Positions 9,928 through 20,655 of a stretch of DNA of 64,000 bases are shown here, piece after piece. Positions within the stretch are counted from its first letter, which is position 1. Every line of letters begins with the position of its first letter. The position numbers were made by a program, and so were the translations under genes. Source of the stretch: Branchipolynoe longqiensis (Eukaryota; Annelida; Polychaeta; Phyllodocida; Polynoidae); the NCBI GenBank assembly GCA_030323885.1, contig CM059197.1, positions 35,519,484-35,583,483 of the forward strand, given 5' to 3'. The notes under the pieces were generated by a model that worked only from the letters and a program-made list of their open reading frames with translations, was not told the DNA's origin and ran no database searches.

Positions 9928-10240
9928 AGGCGGTGGCTGAATTGGTAAGAACGCGCGCTTTCCTGTGCGGAAGGTCAGGGTTTCAAATCCCAGCCGAGTC
10001 AAACCGATAACTAATAAAATTGATACTTGTCGCGACCTAGCCTGGCACTCGGCATAAATAGGAATGGGCAAGGACTGATTAGCTCAGTCGAGTCAGTGCC
10101 AGGACAATGTGACTGGGATATTGAGTTATGGTGCTTATGGTGTGTTATGTCGATGTGGCAGCACTATAAAGTCTCCATGAGTGTGCATTGTCACAAGTCA
10201 GGATCTGACTTGACTGTGGATGTTGCTAGGATATAACAAA
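9928..10240 (+). mobile_element. SINE-1, head B-like, tail A, diverged
   Basis: tRNA-like head (GGCGGTGGCTGAATTGGTAA, B-box GGTTTCAAATCCC), body (CTTGTCGCGACCTAGCCTGG), and a degenerate tail (TGTGGATGTTGCTAGGATAT, A-rich end). Confidence 0.8.
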
Positions 10241-10316
10241 AATTAAAACATCGTGTGTTGATCCCAACAATAAAATATAAAGACATGATTGTAAATGCGC
10301 CTTGGTATGCATAATA

Positions 10317-10650
10317 CTCCGAATGGGTGGAGGATTTCAAATCGGCCCTCAGCCTTTGACATCAACCCATTTAAGATCACTGCACACACCGACGAGGCAT
10401 ATTATTATTACTGAGTGTATACTTATACAGACATTGCCTGAACAAAGCATGGCTCACGGATACATGCAACCTCACACAAGAGGGTGCGGTTTGCAGGCCC
10501 ATCTGGGGCAGGTCCAAAGTTTATGTCCCCACCCCCACCCTATAGCAATGGCAGGAATGGGTGGAGGATTTCAAATAGGCCCTCACCCTTTGGCTTCGAC
10601 CTATTTAAAATCACTCCACGCACCGACGAGGGCTATGATTATTATTATTA
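10317..10650. repeat. Two ~95 bp direct repeats flanking a ~120 bp dispersed repeat
   Basis: GGGTGGAGGATTTCAAAT..ACCGACGAGG occurs at 10323-10405 and again at 10558-10640. Between them, 10411-10530 (GTGTATACTTATACAGACAT..GGGGCAGGTCCAA) recurs at 14922-15041. The arrangement is that of short terminal direct repeats around a central unit; identity of the element is unknown. An (ATT)n tract follows at 10640-10685. Confidence 0.6.
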
Positions 10651-10875
10651 TTATTATTATTAATAGCAGTATTATTATTATTATGCCTTCATACATGAAT
10701 AATAAACACCACTTTTTCTTACATCTGTATAAAGTGATTTTTCTCTTCACTACAAAACTATATTCTGGTGACTTTAAACAGGACTAGTGCCATTTGGCTG
10801 AGCAGAAGGAACACTTGGGAAATACTTGTTTAGTGAGGCCTGATATGCTTGTACACTGCACTGCTCCGCTACCCG

Positions 10876-11213
10876 GACCAGACGGGATGGCCGAATGAGT
10901 TGAGCGTCCGTCTCCTGTTTTGGGAGATCGGGGGATCCGAACCCATGGGCTCGTGGGTTCAAACCCTGGTTGAGTCAAACCAATGACTTAAAAATTTATA
11001 CTTGTCGCTTCCGAGCCTGGCACTCGGCATGAATAGGATAGGACAAGGACTGGTTAGCTCAGTGTCAGGATAATTTCAGGTCATGGTGCCAGCGGCCTGA
11101 TTTCCCAGTGGGGCAGCACTATATAGTGGCCATGAGTGCTCACTGTCACAAGTTGGTACCCGTCCTGATATGACCTTAGATGTTGCTAGGACATAAAACA
11201 AAAAACAAACAAA
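10876..11213 (+). mobile_element. SINE-1, full length, head A and tail A
   Basis: GGACCAGACGGGATGGCCGA head with B-box GGGTTCAAACCCTGG, complete body, tail CTTAGATGTTGCTAGGACAT with (AAAC)n. A small deletion near 11070 removes the GTGACTGAGTGGGAT block. Confidence 0.9.
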
Positions 11214-11334
11214 CAATCTCCCCTGCCGCACAACGCGACCTCGGACATGGCAGGATATTTGTCACCTATTTATAGTTGGCCACAGTTCGACTATTTGCGG
11301 TCAGGTGACCTACCCTTTCCAGTAGCGCCAGGCG

Positions 11335-12000
11335 TTTATGGCCCTGTCACACTACGACGTAACGACGTCAACGTAGGGAGAACGTGAAGAACGTTGAACT
11401 TCTCGGCGTAGTATGCAAATTTGGGCACAAGTTGAACGTGGATGCAGCGTAGTGGACGAGAGAGTAACGGTGGTAAAGCGTAGTGATGCCGTCATTCAAC
11501 GAGAGAGGTCAACTTCATTACGTTCACGGAACGTTATGAACGTTATTCCATCGCCAGAACTACGTTACCTGATGGCGAAACGTTGAACTACGTTGAACGT
11601 ACGTTCTCCTGACGTTATCCTGACGTTATCCTGACGTTATCCTGACGTTCCCATTATGCCGCGTGGACGTTTCCACCGGGTTTAATGTGGGTCAACGTAG
11701 TGCAACGTAGTTGAACGTAGTGACTAACGTTTTAATAACGTCGGTTTAACGTCATTGACGTTCACCGAACGTGTACAGAACGTCCGGCGAACGTAAACCC
11801 TTACGTTCGAACTACGTCAACAGTTTTGAACATGTCCAAAACCTCGACGTAATACGACGTAATGTGACGTAGCTCGACGTCATTATGACGTCATTATGAC
11901 GTCATAATAACGTAATCCAACGTACATCAACGTAATGACGAAAGATCACCACGTTAGGCTCACGTTCGCTCATTACGTTGTAGTGTGACAGGGGTATTAA
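11335..12000. mobile_element. GTCACACTAC-group palindromic element, ACGT-rich (E1)
   Basis: The left end GCCCTGTCACACTACGACGT and the inverted right end CCCCTGTCACACTACAACGT bound ~660 bp. The interior is dominated by AACGT/ACGTT-containing units, including a local array of TCCTGACGTTA (11608-11650). No coding sequence. This is the largest well-bounded member besides 46066-46767. Confidence 0.75.
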
Positions 12001-12107
12001 GCGCCTCGTGGTGTGGTGCGTCTCTGTATGGCCAGCTCTTGACGTGTCCAGGGGGGGGGGCATGGTTTGAAGATCTAAACCACCGACACTGCAATGTTTG
12101 TGTCCTA

Positions 12108-12322
12108 TCTTTTTTCTTCTTTTTCTTTTCTCTTTTTTTATCTCTTTTTTCATTCTTTTCCCTTTTTTCTTTTTCTTTTTTCCTTTCTTTCTTAATTTGT
12201 TCTTATCCCTTTCTTTCTTTCTTTCTTTCTTTCTAATTTTTTTCTCTTTCTTTTTCTTTCTTTCTTTCTTTCCTTTCTGTCTTAATTTTGTTTTCTCCCT
12301 TTCTTTCTTTCTTATTTTTTTC

Positions 12323-12374
<52 letters not shown>

Positions 12375-12375
12375 T
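12108..12375. repeat. (CTTT)n / polypyrimidine microsatellite
   Basis: Long CTTT/TTTC tract. It generates Phe/Ser-rich frames on one strand and Lys/Arg/Glu-rich frames on the other, none credible. Confidence 0.9.
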
Positions 12376-12616
12376 CGGTTCCAAGGTCCAGGTTGGAAAA
12401 GACTCAAGCTGAGCGCAATGGTAATGTCGGGTAGACAGCCCAAGTTGGAGGCGGTTAGTCGGTGAATTGTTAGTCAGACGTCAGGCAGTGGCTGGAACGA
12501 GGCTGCGATGTGTCAGCGAGTATCAACAGCCCGCTATGTCAACACACAGTGAGGTGGGTGGGGGGTAGGTGGGTGTGGGGGTGCTGCCCGCCTGCCTGCC
12601 TGCCTGCCTGCCCAAG

Positions 12617-12866
12617 CAATCTCTCCAGGCCCAGTCACAGTCACATACACATTGGTGGATGTAGTTGAGCGTAGTGGAGGCTAACATAGTTGAACATAGT
12701 TGAACGTAGTTGAATGTACTGGAGAAGTATGGATGCTGGTACGTTCAACTCCGTTCAACTACATTCAACTACATTCAACTACGTTCAACTACATTCAACT
12801 ACGTTCAACTATGTTAGCCTCCACTACGTTCAACTACGTCCACTAACGTGTATGTGACTGGGCCTT
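12617..12866. mobile_element. GTCACACTAC-group long hairpin (E4)
   Basis: The two halves are near-complete reverse complements. Left: GGCCCAGTCACA..GTAGTGGAGGCTAACATAGT. Right, inverted: GGCCCAGTCACATACACGTT..GTAGTGGAGGCTAACATAGT. The centre is an array of 11 bp CAACTACGTT/CAACTACATT units. Arms of ~75 bp or more would form a strong hairpin. Confidence 0.8.
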
Positions 12867-13082
12867 CCCTGTCCGCATCCTTTACAGCAACCGCCCTGGG
12901 AGGCGCGGACCCCAATTAGTTAGATTAATGCACCAATTCACACGAGGAGTGGAGCACGAAAAGCTCTCCTAGTTCATTGCAAATATTATTTTCGATTATG
13001 TTGCTGTTTTTTGGGTGTTTTTGTGTGGTTAGTACAAGAAGAAGTGATGGTTTTTAATAGTCCTTTTCTCTGGAACATGTCA

Positions 13083-13960
13083 CTATTGTAAGTGATCTGC
13101 TACCCACAATATTAGTTCTTGCTACTGCACAGTGAGCTGCTACCCACAATATTAGTTCTTTTCACTGTGCAGCGAGCTGATGCCCACAATATTTGTTCTT
13201 GCCACTGCACAGTGAGCTGCTACCCACAATATTAGTTCTTGCCACTGCACAGTGAGCTGCTACCCACAATAGTAGTTCTTGCCACTGCACAGTGAGCTGC
13301 TACCCGCAATGTTAGTTCTTGCCACTGTGCAGTGAGCTGATACCCACAATATTAGTTCTTTCTACTGCACAGTGAGCTGCTACCCACAATATTAGTTCTT
13401 GCCACTGTGCAGCGAGCTGCTACCCACAATATTAGTTCTTGCCACTGCACAGTGAGGTGCTACCCACACTATCATTTCTTTCCACTGCGCAGTGAGCTGC
13501 TACCCACAATATTAGTTCTTGCCACTGCACAGTGAGCTGCTACCCACACTAATAACTATTTATACTGCACAGTGAGCTGCTACCCACAATATTAGTTATC
13601 TCTACTGCACAGTGAGATGCTACCCACAATATTAGTTCTTGCCACTGTGCAGAGAGGTGCTACCCACATTAGTTCTTGCACTGTGCAGTGCTCTGCTACC
13701 CACAACATTAGTTCTTTTCACTGTGCAGCGAGCTGCTACCCACAATATTAATTATTTCTACTGCACAGTGAGCTGCTACCCACAATATTAGTTATTGCCA
13801 CTGTGTAGTGAGCTGCTACCCACATTATTAGTTCTTGCCACTGTGCAGTGGTCTGCTACCCACAATATTAGTTCTTTCCACGGCACAGTGAGCTGCTACC
13901 CGCAATATTAGTTCTTGCCATTGGACATTGAGCTGCTAGGCAAAATATTAGTTGTTGGCA
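13083..13960. repeat. 40 bp minisatellite
   Basis: About 22 units of 40 bp (GCCACTGCACAGTGAGCTGC, TACCCACAATATTAGTTCTT). Unit length is very regular, with a few deletions near 13660-13680. Units differ by substitutions such as CTGCAC/CTGTGC. Confidence 0.95.
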
Positions 13961-14505
13961 CACTTATTATGTATGTTATGATCACTTTTCCCCAAATCAC
14001 GTCAAATGAGGTTTTGGGAGGCTAATAATATATTCCTCTCACTAATATTTGTTCACTAAAAAAAGAAAGCGCATACTATATCATATCTGTACTAAATTGA
14101 GTGCAAACATGTGGCTCAGTGTATGGTGAAAGTTACAATATAATCAGCTGATAATTATATGACAGGAATCCTTTTAAAACCCCAGGAATCCATCGATATG
14201 AACCATGTAAGACACGTTTAATTTGATTAGTCTTGTCTCCAAGAAATCCATAAAATTTGAAGCCCTATGTATGTATGTGTATATCACATTAGGCTATATC
14301 ATCAGCTTCCCATAGCCGTCAGGTGCTTAATATTGGAACTTAGGTCGGTCGCCCTTTTTTTCAAAGCGTTAACAAACCTAACGCGTTTTCTTTATTTGGT
14401 GAACAAAAAAGTGATAGGAATATATTTGTACTTAGCCGTCCAAAACCCTTATTTGACACAATTTGGTGACAAGTGACAATATATTCATATTTATGGTATG
14501 TAGGT
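13961..14505. other. Unassigned stretch
   Basis: Unique-looking A/T-rich DNA. I see no repeat family, coding signature or RNA. Confidence 0.4.
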
Positions 14506-14835
14506 TGTTGGGGTTTTATGTCCTGGCAACATCTATGGTCATATCAGGACGGATACCGACTTGTGATAGTGCACACTCATTGCGACTTTACAGTGCTGCC
14601 CTACTTACTGGGAGACCAGGCCACTGGCACTATGACCCAATATCCCATTCAGTCATGTTATCCTCATACTCAGCTAACCAGTCATTACCCTCTCCTAATA
14701 CTAATAGTGCTGTGCGCCAGGCTAGGCAGCGACAGTATCAATTTATAAGTCATTGCTTTGACTCGGCTGGTATTCGAACTCATTATCTCCAACATGGAAA
14801 GCCTGCGCTCTACCGATTCGGTACCACGTCTGGTG
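14506..14835 (-). mobile_element. SINE-1, full length, head B and tail A
   Basis: Plus-strand order: GGGGTTTTATGTCCTGGCAA (tail), body, GGTATTCGAACTCATTATC (B-box region) and the inverted head ending CGGTACCACGTCTGGT. Confidence 0.85.
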
Positions 14836-14921
14836 ATGTATGTAGTACATACAGTGGTTTTGTCGTGTGGGGGTGGTTGGGAGGGGGGGGGGTAGTGAGT
14901 GGGGCTGGTAGTGGTGGTGGC

Positions 14922-15041
14922 TGAGTGTATACTTATACAGACATTGCCTGAACAAAGCGTGGCTCACGGATATATGCAGCCTCACACAAGAGTGTGTGGT
15001 GTGCAGGCCCAGCTGGGGCAGGTCCAAGGTTTATGTCTCTG
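14922..15041 (+). repeat. Dispersed ~120 bp repeat (second copy of 10411-10530)
   Basis: GCTGAGTGTATACTTATACA..CCTCACACAAGAG..CAGCTGGGGCAGGTCC, about 90% alike. It is flanked here by poly-C/CCA-rich simple sequence (15060-15230) instead of the 95 bp direct repeats. Confidence 0.65.
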
Positions 15042-15546
15042 TTGGGATGTATACATACAACCCCCACCCCCCCCCCCCCACAACCACCACCACCACCACC
15101 ACCACACACCCTAAGGCCATGGCATGTGAACGCCCACTAAACCACCCTCATAGACAACCCCAAACCACGCACTCCTCCCACCGCCTACCCCACACCCACC
15201 CCCACCCCCATCCCCACACAATGCCGCGTTCCTACCACTAAATAGACTCAACGACCGAGGGGGGGGGGTAAAATATGCATAAGTGACGTTGATTTTGAAA
15301 ATGAGGTTCCAAATATTGACCAGTATTTTTGTTGTTATTTTCCATGGTGAAAGTTCCTTATGTTTTGGTTGATTTCTGTGAACAAGTTTGGACAGCACCT
15401 GCGTTTTCGCTGATTTCCGTGATTAAAAAAAATATTTACTGACTAACGCTAAGCAAAATATATATATGACAGCAGTTTGACCTTACATGTACTAGACCAT
15501 AAACCCAACTAAGAAAGAGTTTGGCATGGACAATAATACAGTCACA

Positions 15547-16111
15547 ATAGACTACATCACGGTTCCAGCGGCGCGGTGCATTGTGGGATGCATCAGAGCG
15601 AAACAAAGCCGCGAGAAGTACATGGCACATGCTAATACACTGGGTGCAGCTATGAAATGTGCTAGTTTCAGCTCATCTCAGCTCTTGTTTGAAACATAGA
15701 ATACCAACTAAAAAAATATATATAATAAATTAAGATATTTATCTTTCATCGAGCATTGCATTTACATCAATATAACCAGCACATCTTATGCCATGTGCAC
15801 TTAGATTTAGACAAATCTAGGCACTCAGACTAGTGTTAGAGCCATAGCCAGAGTCAGTTTTATTTATTTTATTCATGTTTTTATTTATATTCTATGGTTT
15901 ATGGAGAGTTGTGTCTTAAACATATTCATTATATTATTATATTGCATCCTTCCATCCATGTTTATGCCAAATTGTTATATATTTCTAGTTATTTTGAATA
16001 AAATGCCAGTTTTGCCCTACGCGTATCAGCAAACTCAATGGGCGTACGCCTTTGCTTTGCTCCCAACGCCGTTTTCAGCACATGCATAGTCAGAACCGTG
16101 ATGTAGTCTAT
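15547..16111. mobile_element. Possible TIR element with 19 bp perfect inverted ends
   Basis: ATAGACTACATCACGGTTC at 15547-15565 is exactly inverted at 16093-16111. The ~565 bp between has no coding evidence. A single copy, so boundaries are provisional. Confidence 0.4.
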
Positions 16112-16161
16112 ACGGACAGTTGGAACCTGACTTCCGCGATTCCCTGACAGTGCAAATCCTC

Positions 16162-16185
16162 GGGGGGGGGGGGGGGGGGGGGGGG
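16162..16185. repeat. 24-base poly-G tract
   Basis: Uninterrupted G run after ATCCTC. Confidence 0.9.
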
Positions 16186-16309
16186 ATCCACGGCTTGGTT
16201 CTGCCGGAACCCGCTAGGTGGCACCAAGGTCTCGGCCTGATTTCTGCAGTTTTTGCCAGGTACCGCTTTCACCCCTGCATACGCTTACCACTCACTACCA
16301 GGGAATCAT

Positions 16310-17230
16310 GGTTGTTGTTTGTTGGGGTTTTATTTCCTGGCAACATCTCAGGTAATATCGGGAGGCATAGCCCCTAATGACTTGTGACAGTGTGCGCGCA
16401 TGGCGATTTTATAGTGCTGCCCCACTGGAAGACTGCACCACTAGTGACATGACCCAATATCAGGTAGGAGCCAGGACTGGGAATTTAAAACGTCTTAGTT
16501 TTTTCAAGGCGTATTGAAAAACGAAGACAGTTTTCATATAGAAACAAAGAGGGGTGAGCTTCCACAGGCTACAACTCCTTTGCCTGATACTGAGTAAATG
16601 AGTCCTCATGCCATCCTATTATGCCAAACCCCCTGCTAGGTCGCGACAAGTCATCATCATCATCATCATGCTGTCGGTCGCGATGCGACAAAGACTGCTT
16701 TCATTACTTGACTGCCGCTCTCCATTTAGCTCTCTGCTGTGAGAGTTGCGTCCATGAGTCGGTCTTAATGTCTCTCAGCTTCAGACATTTCATGAAAGCT
16801 GCCTGCAAAAGTGTTGAAGTGCTGCTGGCTTTTGCAAGTTACCAGCGGCACTCTCTCGGGGAGCAAATAGAGGTTTCACACCGGCAAGAACATGTCAAGA
16901 CAGGCGCAAAACTATTTTCCCTGCAGTGGCTGGTCGGGAGATGTTGGGAGTTCCATACATCAACCGCCCTTAATGCTGCCACAGTGACATGGTTTTCTGT
17001 TTAGGGTTTGCTCCCTTAGCCTTCGGTTCTGTCAAGGACCTGTACCACAAGGCAGTGGTTTACAACTCTGCAAGGCATGGGCGTCAAACTCCCTGAAGTA
17101 TTGCTATACCTGCATACCATCACGACAAGTACAAATATTGTAAGTCATTGTTTTTATTTAGTCGCAGTTTGCACTCATGATCTCCCATTCGGATGGCAGC
17201 CGGTGCTCTTACCCATTCGCCACCCCTGTC
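16310..17230 (-). mobile_element. SINE-1 copy, head and tail separated by insertions
   Basis: The tail and body part (16310-16470: GGGGTTTTATTTCCTGGCAA) and the body part (16575-16650) are followed, after the inserted LINE-B, by the remaining body and inverted tRNA-like head (17113-17229; CCACCCCTGTCCGG end). Rejoining across 16650-17113 restores the expected SINE order. Confidence 0.75.
16650..17113 (-). mobile_element. LINE-B copy inserted in a SINE
   Basis: Inverted copy of 9285-9907, lacking the middle ~160 bp. Its (TCA)n 3' tail lies at 16650-16668. The SINE word CGACAAGT occurs directly before (16643-16650) and after (17112-17119) the insert, a likely 8-9 bp target duplication. It contains remnants of the ORF2 end (antisense of the WRAAVK block). 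Confidence 0.7.
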
Positions 17231-17617
17231 CGGTAGAGAATCACAGAGAGTTTAGCGGTGCCAGATTTTTTTCTTTAAAAGTATAAATATTCTAGAATGT
17301 CAGTGCTTTCAAACTGAGGCGACGTATGCCGCCAACGTCAGTTGTCGATGGTCGACTGTTCCAACGATGGCTTTTGGCCACCTTCCGTAGGAGGTTACCT
17401 GTGACCCAGTTAGGCAGTGACAGGTCACTTGTATTCTGACCTTGGCGGAATAAATAAACTGGGGGGGGGGGGGGGGGGGGGGGGGGGGGATATCCTGGTG
17501 TTTGAAGCCACTTTGGCAATACCTTGTTATTCCTGAATGTGGTCAATCAAATCAGAGGATCAGTATTTTCTTGTGATTGCAACCCTAACAGAATGACAAT
17601 GATGACGAGAACCTGTG
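17231..17617. other. Unassigned stretch with 29-base poly-G
   Basis: No gene or known repeat. Contains a G run of about 29 at 17461-17489. Confidence 0.4.
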
Positions 17618-17928
17618 GTTGGTTGTTGGAGTTTTACGTCCTGGCAACATCTAAGGTCATATCAGGACGGGTACCGACTTGTGACAGTGTGCACTCATGG
17701 TGACTTTATAGTGCTGCTGCCGGCACCATGACCTGATATCCCACTCAGTCACACTATCCTGACACTTAGCTAACCAGTCCTTGCCCTATCCTAGTGATGC
17801 CGAGCGCTAGGCTAGGAAGCGACAAGTATCAATTTTAAAGTGATTGGTTTGACTCAACCGGGAACCGAACTCCCGACCTTCTGCACGCGAGGTCGGCGCT
17901 CTACTGATTAGGCCACCGTGCCCGCGCT
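17618..17928 (-). mobile_element. SINE-1, head B and tail A
   Basis: TTGTTGGAGTTTTACGTCCT tail, body, and inverted head with B-box GGGAACCGAACTCCCG and end CGTGCCCGCGC. About 20 bp is missing from the body near 17710. Confidence 0.85.
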
Positions 17929-18081
17929 TTAAATATAAAGCAACGGGGGTGGGTGGGTGGGGAGGGGTTAAATATGTATTCCTGGTTCGGCGCAGGTGGT
18001 GGTGATTGTGTTAATATCACGTTCACGACCCGACCTTTGCCGGAGTATTCGCTGTATATTCGAAGTGACATGACTGGACAT

Positions 18082-18410
18082 GCTGTCGGAATAGGTAGAG
18101 CGCAGGCTTCCCTTGCGGAAGGTTGAGTTGGAATCCAGGTCGAGTAAAACCAATGACTTACACAAAATTGATACTTGTCGTTTCCTAGCCAGGCGCTCGG
18201 TATTACTAGGATAGGGCAATGATTGGTCAGCTCTGTATCAGGATAATGTGACTGAGTGGGAATTCGGCTCATGGTACTGGCAGCCTGGTCTCCCAGAGGG
18301 GCAGCACTATAAAGTCAGCATGAGTGCACACTGTCACAAGTCGGTACCCATCCTGATATCACCGTAGGATGTTGCTAGGATGTAAAACCCTGACAAACAA
18401 ACACAAATCA
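18082..18410 (+). mobile_element. SINE-1, head B-like and tail A
   Basis: Head GGAATAGGTAGAGCGCAGGC (5' end eroded), complete body, tail ATCCTGATATCACCGTAGGA then ACAAACAAACACAAA. Confidence 0.8.
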
Positions 18411-18693
18411 TATCGACGGGGGAGCCACCTAACTGACCCGTCAAAGTGTAGCATCACTCCTCAGAATCTTCCTTTATATATATTATATGTATATACGATA
18501 TTGAGTGACAATATGCGCACAACTGTTGAAGTCGGAAGTGGGTGGTGGCGCCACCAGTCATACGGGTGGGCCACCCATAGAGGTGGTTAATTAATACAGT
18601 AGTAATTAATGGAACGTCCCTTGAGCGCCTTTATACTTGCATAATCGTTATACATCATATATACAATTTTCATTTTTTGTGTGTAAATATATA

Positions 18694-19263
18694 CAGTATA
18701 ACCCCGTTAAACCAAACTTGAAGGAACCCTAGAAATTTGTTTGGATTAACCGATCATTGGTTTAACCGAGCTTTGGCTTCGAGTTTGATTTTAACTCCCC
18801 CACCCCCACCCCCACCCCCCACACTACTGCCCACACACACACTCACTTTCCCCTTCCGGCTCGCCACATACTCCTCACTCCCTCCCGCCCCCCCCCCCCC
18901 CCCCCCCCCCCCCCACAACTGCCCCCACACACTCACTTCCCTTGTCCGGCTAGCCACCGACATCCCCCCTCCCCCCCCCCCCCCACACACACACTATTGC
19001 TAACACTTATCCAAATAATCATGGTGTAAGATGCGGTGGGGTCTCAGATGACCTTATAACCACATGAAAGTTTGGTTTAACCATACCGGAAGTGGCCTGA
19101 GACCGACAACTTTGTTTGGATTAGGCGATAATTTGCATTAACCGACTTTGGTTTAACCAACTCTTTTATATGATAAATGGTAGTATTTTGCCAGGCCGCG
19201 GGAAAAAGTTTAGATTATCCGATTGTTTGGTTAAACCGATCTTGGTTTAACTGAGTTATACTG
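18694..19263. mobile_element. pogo/Tigger-like TIR element, non-autonomous
   Basis: CAGTATAACCCCGTTAAACC at the left and, inverted, CAGTATAACTCAGTTAAACC at the right, each flanked by TA. TTTGGTTTAACC motifs recur inside. The 570 bp has no transposase and contains C-rich simple repeats (18797-18985). CAGT..AACC..GTTAAACC termini with TA duplication are characteristic of pogo-type mariner relatives. Confidence 0.7.
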
Positions 19264-19375
19264 TATGTATATACAACCTATACATACTTTAATGTCCACA
19301 ATTATTTAATTGCATCTGATTAAGCGTGTAATAAAAATTACTTCCACTTGACACTTGTGGCCACCACCCTCTTTT

Positions 19376-19724
19376 GGACCAGGCGCAGTGGCCGAATCGG
19401 TAGAGCACAGGCCTCGCGTGCGGAAAATCGGGAGTTCGCGAGTTTGGTTCCTGGTCGAGTCAAACCAATGACTTAAAAATTGATACTTGTCACTTCCTAG
19501 CCTGGTGCTCGGCATTATTAGGAGAGGGCAAAGACTGGTTAGCTCATTGTCAGGATAATGTGACTGAGTGGGATATCGTGTCACGGTGCCAGTGGCCTGA
19601 TTTCCCAGTGGAGCAGCACTATAAAATCGCCATGAGTGTGTACTGTCACAAGTCGGTACCTGTCCTGATATCACCTTATGTTGCTAGGACGTAAAACAAC
19701 ATCAAACAAACAAACAAACAAACC
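19376..19724 (+). mobile_element. SINE-1, full length, head B and tail A
   Basis: Head GACCAGGCGCAGTGGCCGAA, TCGGTAGAGCACAGGCCTCG, B-box AGTTTGGTTCCTGG; complete body; tail ending in (AAAC)n. Confidence 0.9.
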
Positions 19725-19902
19725 CTCTTTTGGGGTGACTTGCCCGCCACCCTCCTCCTGATCCACTCCCGGCTTTGTCACCTTTCTACTCAGTAGCGCT
19801 AACCCAATGGACACTCCCTCACTCGCTGACACGCTGGCGACCCACACTGACTGCTAACTGACCAGCTCACCCACCTTTCTACGTATTCTATATTGCGCAT
19901 TA

Positions 19903-20242
19903 ACCGGGCGCGGTGGCAGAATCGGTAGAGCACAGGCCTCGCGTGCGGTGGATTGGGAGTTCGCGAGTCCGGTTCCCGGTCAAGTCAAACCAATGACTTA
20001 AAAATTGATACTTGTCGCTTCCTAGCCTGGTGCTCGGCATTATTAGGATAGGGCAAGGACTGGTTAGCTCAGTGTCAGGATAATGTGACTGAGTGGGATA
20101 TTGGGTCATGGTGCTGGTGGCCTAATTTCCCAGTGGGGCACCACTGTAAAACCGCCATGAGTGCGTACTGTCACAAGTCGGTATCCGTCCTGATATGACC
20201 TTAGATGTTGCTAGGATGTAAAACAACAACAAACAAACAAAT
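19903..20242 (+). mobile_element. SINE-1, full length, head B and tail A
   Basis: Close sister of the copy at 19376 (ACCGGGCGCGGTGGCAGAAT, GAGCACAGGCCTCGCGTGCG). The pair lies 180 bp apart in the same orientation, separated by unassigned sequence (19725-19902). Confidence 0.9.
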
Positions 20243-20655
20243 TTTGCACGTTGATCTTTCGTCCCTTCTAAGGTCGGGCTTGGGTTCTCCCCGTGTGTTT
20301 TGTTATTACAAATAAACTTTATTTCCCTGCACTACTGCTTTCTCATTGCTTCGCTGAATCATGTATCTGGTGTACCTTTTGTGTTAAGCTAAGATTCCTT
20401 ACACGCGGTATGCGGCATGCAGTATGCGAATACGGCAAAAAATCGAAACGTCTTGAAGTCAATGGGCTACAACCCTTACATGCAGTATGCGAATGCGAAT
20501 GCGACAACTCGATCGGTCCCTGTAGCGATCGGTGCAGCATGCGGCATGCGGTACGCGAATAGAAACGTGAGTCGCACTTGCTCATTAGGTTTACACTAGG
20601 AGAGGTGACTGGTCATTACGGAATGGTCACACACAGGGTTGCTGAGTGGAAACAT

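Noticed and set aside
11902..12412. Lys/Glu-rich and Phe-rich frames
   Set aside because: (CTTT)n microsatellite on both strands.
13083..13960. Regular 40 bp repeats as a CRISPR array
   Set aside because: Units are contiguous without unique spacers, and the window is animal DNA.
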